Program-made: the position numbers and the translations under genes
DNA from: JAWXBR01 sp034440235
Lineage (GTDB): Bacteria > Bacteroidota > Ignavibacteria > Kapaibacteriales > Kapaibacteriaceae
DNA: 26,575 bases
Reading direction: 5' to 3'
NCBI GenBank assembly: GCA_034440235.1
Contig: JAWXBR010000030.1
Location: 1-26,575, forward strand
The notes under the pieces: generated by a model
What the model was told of the DNA's origin: nothing
What the model saw: the letters and a program-made list of their open reading frames with translations, nothing else
The model's database searches: none
Part shown: in pieces, positions 7,055 to 15,737 of the stretch
Layout: the number at the start of each line of letters is the position of its first letter
Position numbering within the stretch: the first letter of the stretch is position 1

Positions 7055-7774
7055 ATGAAAGCATTAATTGTTGCGTGCATCAGTGCAGTCGTGGTCGGCG
7101 GTTGCGTTAGTGGACACTTCGGCGCGCGAGGCGGTGCTGTTGTGGTTTTAGCTAGGGGATCAGAATCGGGACCCGTCACGAACTCTACCAGCGGTGTTGG
7201 CGGTGTTTATGGGGTGACGTTCGGCGGACGCTTCAGCGAAAAGGCCGGTCTGCAAACAGACATCATGGTACGGTCGGCTTCGATATTGCAAGAGGTCGAC
7301 GCAACGTTTCGTAATGGTGACAATTACTTCAGATTCGATGGCACGATCGATGCATCGGCAACTGTAGTAGAGGTGCCCCTTCTACTGACCCTTAGCAAGC
7401 CCATCAACGAACACCTGACGCCAATTTTAGGTATCGGCGGACATATGGGTTTTCGCACATCTACATCAAGTACAATTGCTGGCACGCTGACACAAGTAGA
7501 CGGAGAGGGGGCCGGGAATTCGGCGGCAGTATCGAAGAAGAGTTCTGGTGGGACCAGTGAAGATCCTTTGGCCGGCCTATCAGCGCTCGTCGGCCTCGAT
7601 TATAAACTCTCAGAGGATTGGAGTATTCGCGGCGAGATGCGTTTCCAGCACGACTTTGTGAACACGCGTCTTAGTTCATACTCGATCGGTGATTCCTATT
7701 TGAGTCCGGACGTCACTGCTTACCTCCCCCAAACTCGCCTAACCCTCGCCTTGGCGCTGTTGTTTAGACTATAG
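7055..7774 (+). CDS. Outer-membrane beta-barrel lipoprotein-like protein
   Basis: The product has 239 residues and starts at ATG 7055 (an upstream TTG at 7046 is less likely). The N-terminus MKALIVACISAVVVGGC resembles a lipoprotein signal with Cys17, although the lipobox is not classical. The rest looks like the small porin-like barrel family common in Bacteroidota: GGVYGVTFGGRFSEKAGLQTDIMVRS, FDGTIDASATVVEVPLLLTL, LTPILGIGGHMGFRTSTS, LSALVGLDYKLSEDWSIRGEMRFQHDF, and a final LALALLFRL strand. A Gly/Ser-rich insertion (~residues 148-170, EGAGNSAAVSKKSSGGTSED) is probably an external loop. It probably sits in the outer membrane; ligand and function are unknown. Its 3' end converges on the 7823 gene. 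Confidence 0.75.
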   Translation: MKALIVACISAVVVGGCVSGHFGARGGAVVVLARGSESGPVTNSTSGVGGVYGVTFGGRFSEKAGLQTDIMVRSASILQEVDATFRNGDNYFRFDGTIDASATVVEVPLLLTLSKPINEHLTPILGIGGHMGFRTSTSSTIAGTLTQVDGEGAGNSAAVSKKSSGGTSEDPLAGLSALVGLDYKLSEDWSIRGEMRFQHDFVNTRLSSYSIGDSYLSPDVTAYLPQTRLTLALALLFRL

Positions 7775-7822
7775 TCGACATATTCTCGCGGCAGCTGCGT
7801 GCGGAAAAGCCGTCCTAATCGT

Positions 7823-9958
7823 CTACCGTTGCACGCACATCATTCCCACCTGTACGCGACCGGAGACGACGGATCGCACGCAATACATGCCAGATGGAAG
7901 ATCGGCAAGTGGAATACGTTGTGATGAGCCCCTTAACCATTCACGTCCGAGCGCATCGACGATAGTCCAGATGGCGTTGTCGGGCAGACCTGTATTGGTG
8001 TATTCTGAAGCGGGGTTCGGATAAAGTCGTATGCGATGCTGTACCTCATCACGGACGGAGGTAACGCCGCTGATATCGAATGCAATCGTTTGTCCGTTCG
8101 TGTGACTGATGATCATCCACTGGCCTTGACGGTCGATGAGGGTGCGGCTAGGTGATGAAGGGAACGGCATGGACCATACTTCCTTTCCTGTGGATATTAC
8201 TACAAGTACAATGCGCTTGTCGGCGTTGCGCCAACAAAGCATGAGGTCTCGCTGTACGCAAACGGATCGCGGTACGAGCTTGCTTCCAGCCGCAATAGCC
8301 GATACGGTATTTCCGAGGCTGTCGAGTAGCGCGTACCCGTCACTCGTAGAAAGGGCGTATTGATTTGTGCCCGTTCGTAGTACGTTTTCGTATAAAAGTG
8401 TAGTATCGGAGACAAACATTGCGGTTGGCCCGGCGAACGTTGTGAAGTTGATGGCTTGCTTTGCAGGGGATGTCTGTTGTGCCCGCGAGTATCGAATTCC
8501 GGACGGGCTTTCGAACGAAGTACAGTTACCGTTTGGTTCGGTAGCACACGTCCATACAGCACCCCCGAACGTATAGGGGAACGTGCCTGGCCTAAAGGAC
8601 TGCCAAAAACTGGTGCGCTGTCCATCTTCCGGAAAGTTAATGGCACCGTTGAAGTGCCAGGTTGTATCCGAAATCGCAACAGAACCGAACTGTATTGTCG
8701 AAGATGTTGTAGTGTACCGATCGCCTTCGAGAAACACGACTCGATCGCTAGCACCAATGGCAATGTGGTCTGACGTGTGGTCGGCGATGAAGTAGGACCA
8801 AATTTCCAGAAAGCCCCTTGACATATCGGTGCCATCGTATTCTGATGTGCCAGTGCGGGGATTGATTGACGTAAGTGTGTCATCAAACCGAAGCAACTTC
8901 CCACGTACAGTTTGTGCAATGCCAAGCAACGGCTTTGATAAATAATTAAAGACATCCCCTTTGACACTGGGATCTGTCGTTCGGTAAATGTTACGTCCTG
9001 ACTCAGCTACGATAAATTCTTTGCCCTTCATCAGTATTCGATGAGCGGTTTTAACGGCAGTCTTGCCGTAAGACTGAAGCGTTACTGCATTGTATTGCAC
9101 AGAATGGCTACCACCATAGAGGTGCAAACGGTCTGGAGTTGGACCCTCAACGATACGCAGGGTGTTGTCGCTTGAAACGATGTCGACTTGTGCTACTACG
9201 TTCAAGTTATCGATGTCGATTTTGCAGAGATGATGTACGTTATCCTTCGACTTGTACGTAACGTAGGCATAACCGTGCAACGTCATCACGTCACTAATGA
9301 CGTACAGGTTCGGGAAGGTCAGTCGCTTGTCGGAGACCACGTTGTTGATCTCCACACTTATTGAGTCGCCATTATAGTAAATAAACTCACTTTGTGTGCG
9401 GCCATACGTGACTCTGTTGAACGGCTCAGGCACGGTCCAATCCCTAACGACGAATGTGTTATCATACCTGAGCACACGCGCACGCACCGGCTTGCATAGG
9501 TGGTTTACGAATATGAGGTGCGATACATCGTTTGAAATGTTTACGAAGCCACCCTTGTCCTTGCAAGTCGAAGACTCGAGAACATTATTCGGCACATTGC
9601 GAACCCACATGCGAGTATTGAGGTTGAACTCTTGCATGTTATCTCTGTCGGCTACTCTCACTAGGGTATCGTTTAGAAGGCGCAATCTCCTCCATGGGCC
9701 CTGCGGTCCGATGTAGTAGCCCCGCATTGTGTTGCTAGCATTGTCACGAACCAGAAGCATATCAACGCTTGGGTCGGTGCGCTGATACATTACGAGGTAG
9801 CGCCCATCGGAGGTGATGTCCATTGATTGCGGTGCAACACTAGTGACCCACTTTTCCCATAACGTTGATACCTGAGCTTGCAGCTGGGCAGTTAGACAGG
9901 TAGCAATCACAACAATGACGACAGATTGCGATACATATCTGATAAGGCAACGTGACAT
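7823..9958 (-). CDS. T9SS-exported beta-propeller-like protein (paralogue A)
   Basis: The predicted protein has 711 residues from ATG 9958; a TTG 30 bases upstream is open but would precede the signal peptide. The N-terminus MSRCLIRYVSQSVVIVVIATC...QAQ is a signal peptide. The body is a long series of beta-rich, WD/PQQ-propeller-like segments (MDITSDGRYLVMYQR, NADKRIVLVVISTGKEVWSM, LIDRQGQWMIISHTNGQTIAF). The C-terminus (RIRLYPNPASEY ... WTIVDALGREWLRGSS ... LADLPSGMYCVRSV) is a type A T9SS sorting domain, so the protein should cross the outer membrane and be released or surface-attached. It is a paralogue of the 18787-21030 protein: both have the VLWSMP/VWSMP strand, then (L)VDR.(D/G).W. and the same terminal domain. 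Biochemical function is unknown. Confidence 0.85.
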   Translation of the reverse strand: MSRCLIRYVSQSVVIVVIATCLTAQLQAQVSTLWEKWVTSVAPQSMDITSDGRYLVMYQRTDPSVDMLLVRDNASNTMRGYYIGPQGPWRRLRLLNDTLVRVADRDNMQEFNLNTRMWVRNVPNNVLESSTCKDKGGFVNISNDVSHLIFVNHLCKPVRARVLRYDNTFVVRDWTVPEPFNRVTYGRTQSEFIYYNGDSISVEINNVVSDKRLTFPNLYVISDVMTLHGYAYVTYKSKDNVHHLCKIDIDNLNVVAQVDIVSSDNTLRIVEGPTPDRLHLYGGSHSVQYNAVTLQSYGKTAVKTAHRILMKGKEFIVAESGRNIYRTTDPSVKGDVFNYLSKPLLGIAQTVRGKLLRFDDTLTSINPRTGTSEYDGTDMSRGFLEIWSYFIADHTSDHIAIGASDRVVFLEGDRYTTTSSTIQFGSVAISDTTWHFNGAINFPEDGQRTSFWQSFRPGTFPYTFGGAVWTCATEPNGNCTSFESPSGIRYSRAQQTSPAKQAINFTTFAGPTAMFVSDTTLLYENVLRTGTNQYALSTSDGYALLDSLGNTVSAIAAGSKLVPRSVCVQRDLMLCWRNADKRIVLVVISTGKEVWSMPFPSSPSRTLIDRQGQWMIISHTNGQTIAFDISGVTSVRDEVQHRIRLYPNPASEYTNTGLPDNAIWTIVDALGREWLRGSSQRIPLADLPSGMYCVRSVVSGRVQVGMMCVQR

Positions 9959-10003
9959 AATGCGGTCCAATTCATGGTACAACAGCAAATACCTAGGAGA
10001 TAG

Positions 10004-10462
10004 TTATGCCTTCCTCATCACCATCTCTGCTATCCACACCGGCGCGAAGGGCGACGTGCATCCTTTCGACACCGGGTAGTCGCTATATACACCGAGTTGT
10101 TCGCCAATTGCGAGGGCACGTTGGCGGTATTCCGGAAAGTGGATGCCGATGCCTGCGAGGCAGTTATTCATTGTCCATTGCGTTGGCGCGGGCGCGTTCG
10201 CTAATTCCGATTCTATGCGCTCGAGTAAGGCTGGCAAGTCGACCCCTTCTGCCCCTTTACCAATGTGTTCCGCGGTAAGGTTCGACGCGGCTCGCGCCGC
10301 TCAGGGGTCTGCGTCGTGCATCCATGCCAGGCGTAGTGCTTCTTTGTCGGGGTGGTTCTTTGCGCCGTACATGTTCTCGTCGGCGCCGTTCTTCTTGTGC
10401 ATCGCTCGCACCTTCTCGTTGCCAAGTGATTCGAGTTCTGCGAGGGTTTGTTTGAGAGTCAC
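10004..10462 (-). pseudogene. Decayed AlkD-like DNA alkylation repair gene
   Basis: Two same-frame pieces are separated by a TGA at 10301-10303. Upstream piece: VTLKQTLAELESLGNEKVRAMHKKNGADENMYGAK joined directly to NHPDKEALRLAWMHDADP. Downstream piece: AARAASNLTAEHIGKGAEG ... ERIESELANAPAPTQWTMNN, then GIGIHFPEYRQRALAIGEQ, YPVSKGCTSPFAPVWIAEM and a stop at 10004. These are the ends of the HEAT-like DNA glycosylase family that excises alkylated bases. From memory of the family (about 230 residues) roughly 75 central residues are missing at GAK/NHPDK, and the TGA then truncates what is left. I place the original start at GTG 10462; an ATG at 10531 overlaps the preceding gene by 49 bases. The product is almost certainly non-functional. 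Confidence 0.8.
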
Positions 10463-10482
10463 GAGATAGATAGAAAAAGCGT

Positions 10483-12570
10483 TCAGTAAGGGTCCATCAA
10501 TCCTGTGGCGCGATGCTGTGTTATCCGCCATAGTTGCGCAGGGTTAATTGTGAGCGTAAAGGTGTTGCTATAGATAGTCGTTGGGTATTTGCGTTTGATG
10601 CGCGTCCACGCAAACTCTTCGTCCAGCTCCAATTTCATGCGGCAGTCAACCGTGTCACTGCCCGAATAGTGTGTAGCGGCGTAACGCCAGTACTTGTTGT
10701 TAGGAAGGTTCGACACCGATACACTGTTACCACACCACGAGTCGGGTAAGTACTCTATTTCGCGCCACGCATCGGTTGGTTTACGACGCGCTTCCATAAC
10801 AAGCGTGATGCGTCCATCCGAAGAGTTCATTCTGACGGTGTCGGAGCTTGTGTTTGCGACAATCACTTCTATTGCTAGTGTACTAATCGGCTGCTTTCGA
10901 TTGACGCCCTTAGTAGTGGTACCGTCTGCGAAGTATGCGAACAACTGAACAGGTTGTGAAGAAGCGTCGGTTAAGTGCAAGCCATGACGACGCAGTTCTG
11001 CGCCAATGCCTTGCGCTGTGATTATACGAGCTGAATCTTTGTCACCATTGCGACGCACCTCGGCTTTGTAGTCGAAGTCTGTTTGGCTCGTAGCAGTCAT
11101 AGCCCCCTTCACAGACTGCCAAATAATCCTGCCACTGCGATTGATGTGTGTAAGCTTGTCGCCGACCATTGCGGTAATAACTGAGCGGTTGATTGCGAGG
11201 ATGTAGTCGACATTGTCGATATGCCCAATGGGTTTAGCCGAACCATCCCAATCGAAAAATTGCATTGTACGCCCCCACTCTTCGGACACGTCTTCTATGG
11301 TCACGACGCTTGCTGAGTCGGTGTATAGGATGTCGAAATTTTGGGGTATTTCAAGCGCGTGTGATATCCGACCGCTGGCGTCCATGACATGCATGCCACT
11401 GCCATCTTCGAGCAGTGCGTAGTCCTGAGTGTTGGTGTAGCGATCCGTCCATTCGCTATGGCGTAGTTCATACTCGTCTGCCCACACAGGGTGCAATGTT
11501 TTGAGATCCTTTATATGGAGTGGTTTGTCCGGCTTGCGGGTGTCGTACACGATCATGCCGGATGTACGCGAAGGTGATGCGATAACCAGTGATTCGCCGA
11601 AAAGGTGCGGATACGTATTCTCCGAGAACATTGCGATTCGTCCGGCAGGATCGTGAATCCTGCTCACAGTGGAATAATATCCATTTCGGTATCGCCACGT
11701 GTCCGTCTGAAAGTAACCTGTTACGTTCAACTTTTCGACGGAGCTGGCGTGTTGGCGGGGGACAGTCCCCACTTTGTCGCCATCCAGGTTAAACACATGG
11801 AACGTGGCCGCTGAGTGCCCGCTGCTGTCGAGTGCGAGTACGAACACAGGTGACCCATACGTTACTTTGGCCTCAACATACCCCTTTAACGATTGCTTAA
11901 TCACGCCCCATTCATCCATCAGGTACCACATTTGGTCGCGCTTGTTTTTCTCATCAAGCACCATATGCATCGGCGTCATGAGGATGTGGTTGCTGTCGAG
12001 AATTTTGAATGCGGCTTCGCCCGGACGTAGCACTACGAAGCCCGAAGAATTGATAAGACCTTCGTTGTAAAAATTGAGAAAACCACGGTCGCTATGGCGG
12101 CTAACGACAGCTAGTCCTCCTCTAAATGGTGATGCGTCTTCGAAGAAACCAATCCATAACGCAGCGCCCTTCTTGTCGATGATGTACGCATTGCTGTCAA
12201 TGAAGCCAACTGCATGTCCTTCTGAAAACTGTGTCGCATAATCGTAACGTGGTGCAATCGCCCACGCCCCGTTGCGATCGATATACCCATACCGTCCCGT
12301 CTCTCGCACTGGTGCGAGCCCCTGCGAAAAAACCCCAACTGCACGAAACCGCGGCGCAATCTGTACATGTCCCGACTCTGTCACAAACCCGTACAGGCCA
12401 TTCTCAATAATAGGCAGCAACAGCTCTAACGAGTCTATCGATGCAGCGTACGCGTCGCCACCCTTGGTAAGGGGCTTGGAAAGTTCTTGAGCCCGTTCAT
12501 CACCAGACCTCGTGCATCCCGCCACAAGCGAGATCAGCAGCAAAGAGAGTATGGTGAGAAGGGGTTTCAT
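10483..12570 (-). CDS. WG-repeat lipoprotein
   Basis: The protein has 695 residues from ATG 12570; an upstream ATG at 12600 would only add a ten-residue leader. MKPLLTILSLLLISLVAGC is a clear lipoprotein signal with lipidated Cys19. Residues ~50-140 contain WG-type repeats (NGLYGFVTESGHVQIAPRF, GRYGYIDRNGAWAIAPRY, ATQFSEGHAVGFID, IIDKKG), a beta-rich repeat common in Bacteroidota envelope proteins. The middle is less regular, again beta-rich (SGMHVMDASGRISHALEIP, DWDGSAKPIGHID). The last ~150 residues look like a beta-sandwich (ISTLAIEVIVANTSSDTVRM ... RKYPTTIYSNTFTLTINPAQ). It is probably tethered to the outer membrane. Function is unknown. The AlkD-like pseudogene lies just downstream on the same strand. 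Confidence 0.85.
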   Translation of the reverse strand: MKPLLTILSLLLISLVAGCTRSGDERAQELSKPLTKGGDAYAASIDSLELLLPIIENGLYGFVTESGHVQIAPRFRAVGVFSQGLAPVRETGRYGYIDRNGAWAIAPRYDYATQFSEGHAVGFIDSNAYIIDKKGAALWIGFFEDASPFRGGLAVVSRHSDRGFLNFYNEGLINSSGFVVLRPGEAAFKILDSNHILMTPMHMVLDEKNKRDQMWYLMDEWGVIKQSLKGYVEAKVTYGSPVFVLALDSSGHSAATFHVFNLDGDKVGTVPRQHASSVEKLNVTGYFQTDTWRYRNGYYSTVSRIHDPAGRIAMFSENTYPHLFGESLVIASPSRTSGMIVYDTRKPDKPLHIKDLKTLHPVWADEYELRHSEWTDRYTNTQDYALLEDGSGMHVMDASGRISHALEIPQNFDILYTDSASVVTIEDVSEEWGRTMQFFDWDGSAKPIGHIDNVDYILAINRSVITAMVGDKLTHINRSGRIIWQSVKGAMTATSQTDFDYKAEVRRNGDKDSARIITAQGIGAELRRHGLHLTDASSQPVQLFAYFADGTTTKGVNRKQPISTLAIEVIVANTSSDTVRMNSSDGRITLVMEARRKPTDAWREIEYLPDSWCGNSVSVSNLPNNKYWRYAATHYSGSDTVDCRMKLELDEEFAWTRIKRKYPTTIYSNTFTLTINPAQLWRITQHRATGLMDPY

Positions 12571-12729
12571 ATGTAGGCGCAAGAACGTCATTGTCCACAT
12601 TCCTTACGTCGCATCGGCGAACTGACGTTGACTACAGTATTCTTCGTATTGGCTCCTATCGGTCAGGCGATTGGATGTCTTGCTTGTGTAAGTTTCAAAG
12701 TTTGAATGGAGCTGTGTCATTTCTAACTA

Positions 12730-13236
12730 CTAGTACACACGACGCAATTCAAACGAGCCTGACGTCACCTGCAGAGCGTTTACTACGACGTCCGTACCTA
12801 TCGTAAACGAGGCTTCAAATCGACCCTTTACAAAGCCCCCTTTCGCCTGACATTCGTCTATGGCTATGTAACCGATTGTTGCAAAGTAATCGTACTGAGT
12901 TCCACCCGCAAAAACTACAAGCGTCATTGCCGTACCGCCCTCGGGTGTATTAATTTGGTAGGTGCCCACCGCGCCATACTTTGTGTAGAAGCCCAGCACA
13001 TATCGTTCGCCATTCTTATTGGTGAGACCTTTCATATGGAAGATGCCCGGTACCGTGTCAGAGGCGTATGCAACGCCGCCGGAATCGGCTTCATAGAGGG
13101 TAAAGACTGCGTCGGTATAACCCATTCCATTGACCGTGAAAGTATTCGCCACGTTGTCGTTCGGATCGGCAGAATTAAACTTGCACGATGTGAAAAGCAC
13201 CATCAGTATCAAGAAAACAATCGCTCGATGTAGCAT
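12730..13236 (-). CDS. Small surface lipoprotein, paralogue A
   Basis: The 168-residue product starts at ATG 13236, preceded by AGGA about 7 bases upstream. MLHRAIVFLILMVLFTSC is a lipoprotein signal with Cys18. The mature part is beta-rich: NTFTVNGMGYTDAVFTLYEA, GLTNKNGERYVLGFY, VGTYQINTP, and a C-terminal IGYIAIDE...KGGFVKGRFEASF. It is a paralogue of the lipoprotein at 16947-17450, sharing FTVNG.GYT, the GFTN/GLTN strand, GTY.(V/I)N and GG.VKG.F. Small lipoproteins of this style, ending in a GG.V.G.FSG-type strand, are common in Bacteroidota and have no assigned role. It is transcribed in the same direction as the serine hydrolase upstream (gap 143 bp). Confidence 0.8.
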   Translation of the reverse strand: MLHRAIVFLILMVLFTSCKFNSADPNDNVANTFTVNGMGYTDAVFTLYEADSGGVAYASDTVPGIFHMKGLTNKNGERYVLGFYTKYGAVGTYQINTPEGGTAMTLVVFAGGTQYDYFATIGYIAIDECQAKGGFVKGRFEASFTIGTDVVVNALQVTSGSFELRRVY

Positions 13237-13379
13237 TCAGATTCCTGTAATTGGGAATGTCATGACGTTAGATTTTCGATTGTCAGCGCACTAATAAAGA
13301 AAGCAAGGAGGTACACAAGGTTCTGAAGCATGGGCACGAAGTGCTGTTCTCTGCATACTCTTCGAAGTTGCCTGGACCA

Positions 13380-15737
13380 TTACTTCACAACCGCCCTGTA
13401 CACTATTGTCTCTTTATACTCGAACAACACAACATACACACCCGGCGCAAAGTCTGTAGTGCGTACACGAGTGTTGTCGGTGTACGCACCATTGTAAACT
13501 ATTTGACCAAGCGCGTTCACAATTGTGATTGTTGCTCCCCTTTCATCAGAGACACTAGACCTACCGTCGACACTAATAACGAGCTCGTCTGTAATGGGGT
13601 TTGGATATAAACGAGGTGTTGCGGGTGCGTTAGTAGTAGCGTCGGCTACATCCGAAGGCACGTCGTCGATGACAATATTTTCCGATGTATCAGTACCGCA
13701 ATACGTATCGGATACAACCACATAGTAAACACCGGGACCAGTTGGCAAGTAGTTCTGGTTGGTGGCACCTAATAACTTTTCGCCATTACTATACCACTGG
13801 TTTCCCGTGGAAACGCTCGATACTAAGGTGTCTGCACGCCGAGTAATCGTTGGCATGGGGGGCTTGTTGTGCACTGTTACGGCAGTGGTTGAGACTACTC
13901 CTTCTCCATACTGATTTACACCACGCACGGTAACGTTGCCCGACACTGCCGATGCGGTAAACTGCACTGTTATAGAGGTAGTTGTGCTAGCCCCATCCGC
14001 CCCTGCCGGAAGTGTCCATTTGTATTCGATGGCGCCGGCGATCGGTGTGGTTGTGAATGTGACGACGCTATCGCCCTGACATACTTCGACTACTCCTGTG
14101 ATGGCCGCCGCTGCGGCTGGTAAGATGAAGTGAGTAGAGGTATCGGAAACGCAGGGGTTCGTCACAATAACATAGTATACCTGGCCAGCAGTAAACACAT
14201 GCGTTTGCGCAGTTGCGCCGACGATTTTGCCGTTTGCATTGTACCACTGATTTCCGACAGCTGAGCTCGAGATTAACGTGTCCCCACGGCGAGAAATCGT
14301 TGGGGTAGGTGGCTTGTTGAGGACGGTTACCACCTTGGTCGACCCCACACCCTCGCCGTAGGCATTTACACCGCGCACGCTAACCGTGCCAGTGACTGCG
14401 TTACCTGAAAACTGAACGGTTATCGACGTCGTTGTGCTAGCCCCATGTGCCCCTTGCGGAAGTATCCATTCGTACGATGTAGCACCAGCGATGGGTGTGG
14501 TGGTAAACGTGACGTCGCGCTGACCCGCGCATACCGAGATGACGCCGGTGATGGCATTTGCAGATGATGGGAGGCGATCGAGGAGGACTTTGTAGAGCAA
14601 CAGCGTAACGCCGTCGACACCCGATGGCCATGAATTGGTGAGTCCGGCAACGGCCGCGCCTGTGGCCGGGTCGTACACCATGCGGCTGCGATAGCCCCAC
14701 GTAGAGCCGCCGTGACCCCATGTCATGTGAGCGAAGAAGGGCTGACGTTCGATGCCTAAACCGTAGGTGTATGCGCCTGATGTTGTCACAAACGTTGTGA
14801 GTTCGGCAAACGAGGCGGAGTCTAAGAGACTGCCGCTTAAGAGCGCGTGATACCACCGCACCATGTCGCTCGATGTCGAGAAGATGGCGCCTGCACTTGC
14901 ACCTGCTGTGTTGAGGCCAACACGCGACGTGTCGTGAAAATCGACGCCGTTAAACCAGCGATGTGCAATGGTCCCAGGCGATGGCTCTTTGACATCGAAG
15001 AACGTGTTGTTTAACTCGAGCGGTACAAGAATGTATTCGCGTATCAACGCCGAGATGTGACGTCCCGTTGCTTTCTCGGCAATGAGTCCGGCTATAACAT
15101 AGTTTATATTCGAGTACCCCCATCCATTCCCCGGTGCAAACGTTGGCGCACCCACCCATCGCAACACTTCATCGGGCGTAAAGACCCGTGTTGGGTTGTT
15201 TCTGATTGTGTCTACGTAAGGCGCAACAAATAATGGGTCGGAGATGCCACTTGTGTGGTTTAGCAGCTGACGTATCGTAATGTTTGGATTGATGTTCGTG
15301 TACGCACCGATCCATTTGCGCAACGGGTCATCGAGACTTAGATCGCCATTCTCAACCAGCTTTAGAATCGTAGCAGCAACAAACACCTTCGTGTTACTTG
15401 CGATGCCAAACAGCATGTTGCCCGCAATAGGCGTTCCCCCATAGGAAACCCCATGTGTGCCCGTCCACACGCCACGTCCCGGCAGGTACACACTTGCCGA
15501 CATGCCCTTGATATTCGGAATCGAATTCACATAACTGTCTAATGTGTCCTGCAAATCCTTCGCAAGCAGCGCATTGAACGTCTGCGCACGTGCTACGGTG
15601 AACGTACCCACGCACATACCCGCGAATGCACACAGCGCAAACGCGCAAAGAAAGAGTTTCGAGAATGCGGGACGACAATGCTTAGAGAATGCGTGTATAC
15701 AGTGTTTAGAGAACGCGAGCATACAGGTCCTTTTCAT
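13380..15737 (-). CDS. T9SS-exported serine hydrolase (class C beta-lactamase / PBP4* fold) with Ig-like repeats
   Basis: The 785-residue protein has an unusually long signal n-region (triplicated AFSKHC octapeptide) followed by a hydrophobic core and cleavage near VARAQ. Residues ~60-385 form a beta-lactamase family serine hydrolase with all three motifs: S114-N-T-K117 (nucleophile and general base), Y208-S-N210, and H342-G-G344 in WGHGGSTWG. LLNHTSGI is also typical. Two ~155-residue repeats follow (ITGV..VC.G...VTFTTTPIAGA ... GASTTTSITVQF ... VRGVN.YGEGV ... KPP.PTI.RR.DTL), PKD/Ig-like spacers. The last ~80 residues are a T9SS sorting domain (RLYPNPITDELVIS ... TIVNALGQIVYNG ... FAPGVYVVLF). 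The likely activity is a secreted D-amino-peptidase or esterase; substrate is unknown. Its ATG overlaps the TGA of the upstream gene (ATGA), so translation is coupled. Confidence 0.9.
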   Translation of the reverse strand: MKRTCMLAFSKHCIHAFSKHCRPAFSKLFLCAFALCAFAGMCVGTFTVARAQTFNALLAKDLQDTLDSYVNSIPNIKGMSASVYLPGRGVWTGTHGVSYGGTPIAGNMLFGIASNTKVFVAATILKLVENGDLSLDDPLRKWIGAYTNINPNITIRQLLNHTSGISDPLFVAPYVDTIRNNPTRVFTPDEVLRWVGAPTFAPGNGWGYSNINYVIAGLIAEKATGRHISALIREYILVPLELNNTFFDVKEPSPGTIAHRWFNGVDFHDTSRVGLNTAGASAGAIFSTSSDMVRWYHALLSGSLLDSASFAELTTFVTTSGAYTYGLGIERQPFFAHMTWGHGGSTWGYRSRMVYDPATGAAVAGLTNSWPSGVDGVTLLLYKVLLDRLPSSANAITGVISVCAGQRDVTFTTTPIAGATSYEWILPQGAHGASTTTSITVQFSGNAVTGTVSVRGVNAYGEGVGSTKVVTVLNKPPTPTISRRGDTLISSSAVGNQWYNANGKIVGATAQTHVFTAGQVYYVIVTNPCVSDTSTHFILPAAAAAITGVVEVCQGDSVVTFTTTPIAGAIEYKWTLPAGADGASTTTSITVQFTASAVSGNVTVRGVNQYGEGVVSTTAVTVHNKPPMPTITRRADTLVSSVSTGNQWYSNGEKLLGATNQNYLPTGPGVYYVVVSDTYCGTDTSENIVIDDVPSDVADATTNAPATPRLYPNPITDELVISVDGRSSVSDERGATITIVNALGQIVYNGAYTDNTRVRTTDFAPGVYVVLFEYKETIVYRAVVK
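15661..15732 (-). repeat. 24-bp tandem repeat x3 in the serine hydrolase leader
   Basis: Three degenerate 24-bp units begin at 15661, 15685 and 15709 (GAGAATGCG/GAGAATGCG/GAGAACGCG). They encode AFSKHCIH, AFSKHCRP and AFSKLFLC in the region before the hydrophobic core of the signal peptide. The unit is a multiple of three, so the frame is kept. Confidence 0.8.

Noticed and set aside
8200..8967. 255-codon minus-strand frame inside the propeller gene
   Set aside because: It lies in a second frame of a gene with a clear signal peptide and T9SS domain; no domain is visible in the alternative product.
10301..10303. TGA in the AlkD-like gene as selenocysteine or Trp recoding
   Set aside because: Other genes here end normally in TGA and use TGG for Trp, no selenocysteine-type hairpin was seen, and the gene also has a large internal deletion.
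13305..13312. Perfect Shine-Dalgarno sequence AAGGAGGT on the plus strand
   Set aside because: The next ATG is 18 bases beyond the GGAGG and opens a frame antisense to the end of the serine hydrolase with no protein character.
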